Shown: positions 63,248 to 64,000 of the stretch, in pieces
How positions within the stretch are numbered: the first letter of the stretch is position 1
Layout: every line of letters begins with the position of its first letter
Assembly: GCF_021166475.1 (NCBI RefSeq)
Contig: NZ_JAJOYS010000002.1
Coordinates: 248,001-312,000, forward strand
Direction of reading: 5' to 3'
DNA from: Pelagibacterium xiamenense
GTDB taxonomy: Bacteria > Pseudomonadota > Alphaproteobacteria > Rhizobiales > Devosiaceae
DNA length: 64,000 nucleotides
Notes under the pieces: generated by a model
Told to the model about the DNA's origin: nothing
The model's input: the letters and a program-made list of their open reading frames with translations, nothing else
The model's database searches: none
Program-made: the position numbers and the translations under genes

Positions 63248-64000
63248 ATGGCAAAGACCCGCGTATTGATGGTGTCAGCAAATCCGATAAGCACGCAAAG
63301 AATAATGCTAGACGAAGAGGTTCGATCAATAGAAAGTCGCATACTACTGTCAGAACACCGTGATTCTATTGAGTTAATTCCGAAATTCGCCGCCCGCCCT
63401 CAAGATCTTCTCGAGCACCTCAACCGATTTAGGCCTCACGTTCTGCACTTTAGTGGGCATGGGAGCGAAACGGAAGAAATCGTGCTTACCAATGAGGTTG
63501 GAGATACTCAACCAGTCAGCAAGGCGGCACTCATCGGACTCTTTAAGGCGCTGAAGGATGACATCCGCGTAGTTGTGCTTAACGCCTGTTTTTCGCAGCG
63601 CCAAGCTGAGGCGATCACCGAACACATCGATTGCGCGATCGGAATGAGCCAGGCTATTGGCGACCGCGCAGCAATTACGTTTGCCGCGGCTTTCTACAGC
63701 GCACTCGGTTTCGGGCGATCGATTGGGCAGGCGTTCGAGCAGGGTGCATTGGCGCTAATGCTGGAGGGGATCGCAGAGGAAAACACCCCTTGCCTGGTAA
63801 CCCGACCGGGAATTGACGCTAGTAAGCTACACCTTTTTTCTATCCCACCCATTACACCACCGCATGTCAATGTCAGAGCCGAAACAGGCCAGCCGATGAC
63901 CGCGCTGATAGTGGAAGATGACGGCTCCATACAAGCGTTGCTCGGGTCACTGCTCAGACGCGAGGGGTTTGCCGTGTTGCGAGCAGGGACGACCGAAGAG
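63248..64000 (+). CDS. CHAT-domain protease fused to a response-regulator receiver domain (cut by window edge)
   Basis: The frame is open from ATG 63248 to the window end: 251 residues seen. Residues 4-180 are a CHAT (caspase-HetF-associated) peptidase-like domain: VLMVSANPISTQRIMLDEEV, RPQDLLEHLNRFRPHVLHFSGHGSE with His71, VVVLNACFSQRQAEAI with Cys114, and IGMSQAIGDRAAITFAAAFYSAL. The His-Cys dyad of this caspase-like family is intact. A linker (about 181-216) leads to TALIVEDDGSIQALLGSLLRREGF, the start of a receiver domain with its acidic pair (Asp224, Asp225); the phospho-Asp would lie beyond the window. GC and codon use (AGA, ATA, CTA) differ from the neighbours, suggesting transfer. Substrate and partner are unknown. 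Confidence 0.85.
   Translation, partial: MAKTRVLMVSANPISTQRIMLDEEVRSIESRILLSEHRDSIELIPKFAARPQDLLEHLNRFRPHVLHFSGHGSETEEIVLTNEVGDTQPVSKAALIGLFKALKDDIRVVVLNACFSQRQAEAITEHIDCAIGMSQAIGDRAAITFAAAFYSALGFGRSIGQAFEQGALALMLEGIAEENTPCLVTRPGIDASKLHLFSIPPITPPHVNVRAETGQPMTALIVEDDGSIQALLGSLLRREGFAVLRAGTTEE

Noticed and set aside
63374-63625. An 83-codon minus ORF antisense to the CHAT domain
   Set aside because: The plus frame has a clear conserved domain with catalytic residues; the antisense frame does not.

Overview
The window is about 64 kb of GC-rich alphaproteobacterial chromosome. It most likely comes from the Hyphomicrobiales, near Devosiaceae (Devosia/Pelagibacterium); that placement is an inference from gene content and order, not from any search. 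Supporting signs are a circularly permuted two-piece tmRNA encoding the tag ANDNYAEARLAA followed by an alpha-type sspB, the block ftsZ-lpxC-bamD-recN-ligA, an alpha-type SOS box (GAAT-N7-GAAC) before recN, a CtrA-like site before ftsZ, and an SspB/DUF2065/HflKC complement typical of the group. No rRNA, tRNA, CRISPR array or complete insertion sequence was seen.

Layout. 1-13.2 kb (almost all minus strand): branched-chain amino acid genes leuA (cut by the left edge), ilvC, ilvH and ilvI, interleaved with unrelated genes (a PhzF operon, TetR regulators with palindromic operators, an FMN reductase, a Bcr/CflA exporter, pdxJ). leuA and ilvI are each preceded by a small leader ORF rich in their own end-product amino acids and by a strong hairpin, so attenuation by leader peptides is predicted. 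13.5-27 kb: a MATE exporter, NAD salvage (pncA-pncB), a YbaK deacylase, a Ca/Na antiporter, miaA and serB starting back to back, hflK-hflC-DUF2065, and a folate operon thyA-DUF4424-GNAT-folA. 26.8-28 kb: ssrA (tmRNA) directly followed by sspB, so tag and tag adaptor sit together. 28-38.3 kb: a very large AsmA-like protein, a CLC protein, a secreted phytase/esterase-like protein, and a UvrD/PcrA helicase.

38.5-47 kb: accessory and housekeeping genes (SDR, HAD, several DUF proteins, an AraC/GyrI-like regulator, an ABM monooxygenase, prmA, aminopeptidase P, a 47-residue small protein). 47-55 kb: ligA, recN, bamD, lpxC and ftsZ, without ftsQ/ftsA upstream of ftsZ. 55-62.5 kb: signalling and surface genes. 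An RsbQ-like alpha/beta hydrolase overlaps a PAS histidine kinase, and an HlyD-like protein is coupled to a cellulose-synthase-like GT2 enzyme with a putative c-di-GMP-binding tail; a Cache-HAMP membrane sensor without an output domain converges on it.

62.5-64 kb: composition changes. A very G-poor, C-rich stretch is followed by unassigned sequence and then by a lower-GC ORF that runs off the right edge. Its first 251 residues are a CHAT-type caspase-like protease domain with intact His and Cys, continuing in frame into a response-regulator receiver domain. This CHAT-REC fusion is the strongest candidate here for an undescribed (possibly conflict or defence) system.
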